From NCBI GenBank assembly GCA_007131945.1, contig SLPP01000226.1, positions 1-6,704 on the forward strand: a DNA stretch of 6,704 bases, given 5' to 3'. Of the stretch, positions 5,992 through 6,704 are shown piece after piece. A program made the position numbers and the translations under genes. The notes below the pieces were generated by a model, which had not been told where the DNA came from, did no database searches, and saw only the letters and a list, made by a program, of their open reading frames with translations. This DNA is from Paracoccaceae bacterium (lineage in GTDB: Bacteria > Pseudomonadota > Alphaproteobacteria > Rhodobacterales > Rhodobacteraceae). Each line of letters starts with the position of its first letter. The stretch's first letter is position 1.

Positions 5992-6704
5992 ATGTGCGGC
6001 ATCTGTGGAGAGATCCGGTTCGGAAACGGGGCGATGGCCTCGGCAGCGGCGATCGAGCGGATGGCCGACTGCATGGCCCCGCGCGGCCCCGACGGCGCCG
6101 GCGTGGTGATGCGCGGCCGCGTCGCCTTCGGGCACCGGCGGCTGAAGATCATCGACCTTTCCGAGGCCGCGGCGCAGCCCTTCGTCGACACCCATCTGGG
6201 GCTCACCATCGCCTTCAACGGCTGCATCTACAACTATCCCGAACTGCGCCAGGAACTCCAGGCGAAGGGCCATGTCTTCGCCTCGAAGGGCGATACCGAG
6301 GTGATCCTGAAGGCCTGGGCCGAATGGGGGCCGGAAGCGCCGAAGCGCTTCCTCGGCATGTTCGCCTTCGCCATCCACGAGCGCGACAGCGGTCGCGTGA
6401 CTTTCGTGCGCGACCGCTTCGGTATCAAGCCGCTCTACTACGCCGAGGGCAAGGGTTGGATCCGCTTCGCGTCCTCGCTGCCGGCGCTGCTGGCCGCGGG
6501 CGATGTCGACAGCTCGATCGACCGCGTGGCGCTGCACCACTACATGTCCTGGCACGCGGTCGTGCCGCCCCCGCGCACGATCCTTGCCGGCGTGCGCAAG
6601 CTGCCCCCGGCCACGATCCGGGTGATCGAGGCCGACGGCGCGGTGACCGACTCGGTCTACTGGGAGCCGAGCTTCGAACGCAGCCCCGAGGATGCCGAGC
6701 GCCC
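5992..6704 (+). CDS. asnO: N-acetylglutaminylglutamine amidotransferase (asparagine synthase-like), N-terminal part, cut by window end
   Basis: Predicted to amidate N-acetylglutaminylglutamine to the osmoprotectant NAGGN, a dipeptide accumulated under salt stress in rhizobia and pseudomonads. The 237 codons present hold the class II glutamine amidotransferase domain: catalytic Cys2 after Met1 removal (MCGICGE), RGPDGAG (31-37), GHRRLKIIDLS (47-57), FNGCIYNYPELR (75-86), GDTEV (100-104) and RDRFGIKPLYY (140-150). General asparagine synthetases share these. The specific call rests on the stretch 'RFASSLPALLAAGDVDSSID' (158-177) and 'HHYMSWHAVVPPPRTILAGV' (182-201), which I recognise as typical of the NAGGN enzyme; plain AsnB is the alternative. 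The synthetase domain (SGGxDS) is beyond the window. Start at 5992 has GGAGG at 5976-5980 and is required for Cys2. A weak promoter TTGCTT (5929-5934), 16 bases, TAAGAA (5951-5956) is possible, but read-through from the HTH gene cannot be excluded. Confidence 0.85.
   Translation, partial: MCGICGEIRFGNGAMASAAAIERMADCMAPRGPDGAGVVMRGRVAFGHRRLKIIDLSEAAAQPFVDTHLGLTIAFNGCIYNYPELRQELQAKGHVFASKGDTEVILKAWAEWGPEAPKRFLGMFAFAIHERDSGRVTFVRDRFGIKPLYYAEGKGWIRFASSLPALLAAGDVDSSIDRVALHHYMSWHAVVPPPRTILAGVRKLPPATIRVIEADGAVTDSVYWEPSFERSPEDAER

Noticed and set aside
5665..6555. Minus-strand open frame (296 codons) opposite the HTH gene and asnO
   Set aside because: Antisense shadow; both plus-strand genes are recognised by family motifs.

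Overview
The window looks like chromosomal DNA from a GC-rich alphaproteobacterium, most likely of the Rhodobacterales (Paracoccaceae/Roseobacteraceae type). This is an inference from three things: the very high GC, the form of TatA and TatC (FGRGKI motif, TatC with an enlarged periplasmic loop), and the gene set. It holds eight protein-coding genes, two of them cut by the window edges. I see no rRNA, tRNA, CRISPR array, insertion sequence or phage gene.

Layout: 1-267 (minus) is the N-terminal part of a secreted tannase/feruloyl-esterase family protein. A 313-bp gene-free stretch follows (268-580), with an AT-richer core and a perfect palindrome of two TTGCGCAA half-sites at 531-551. manC, a bifunctional mannose-1-phosphate guanylyltransferase/mannose-6-phosphate isomerase, lies at 581-2029 (minus). 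It is divergent from a small membrane-anchored DUF1499 protein (2170-2598, plus). A hairpin-rich convergent gap (2599-2713) separates that gene from the tat cluster.

The tat cluster runs on the minus strand from 5364 to 2714 as tatA, tatB, tatC and a DUF815-type P-loop ATPase. The ATPase start codon overlaps the tatC stop codon (ATGA). TatABC form the twin-arginine translocase, which moves folded proteins across the inner membrane. The role of the ATPase is unknown, and its coupling to tatC is the most interesting gene-context signal here.

Divergent from tatA is a short YafY-type HTH regulator (5541-5900) that ends before a WYL ligand-binding domain. A perfect inverted repeat, CTGACA-N6-TGTCAG, overlaps the predicted -10 box of its promoter, which suggests autoregulation. 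Last, asnO (5992 to the window end) is the N-terminal glutaminase half of the amidotransferase for the osmoprotectant N-acetylglutaminylglutamine amide. Its partner ngg is expected just beyond the window.

Most of the window is conserved housekeeping or accessory sequence. I found no clear new system. The points worth a second look are the ATPase in the tat operon, the HTH-only regulator with its operator, and the unexplained TTGCGCAA palindrome.
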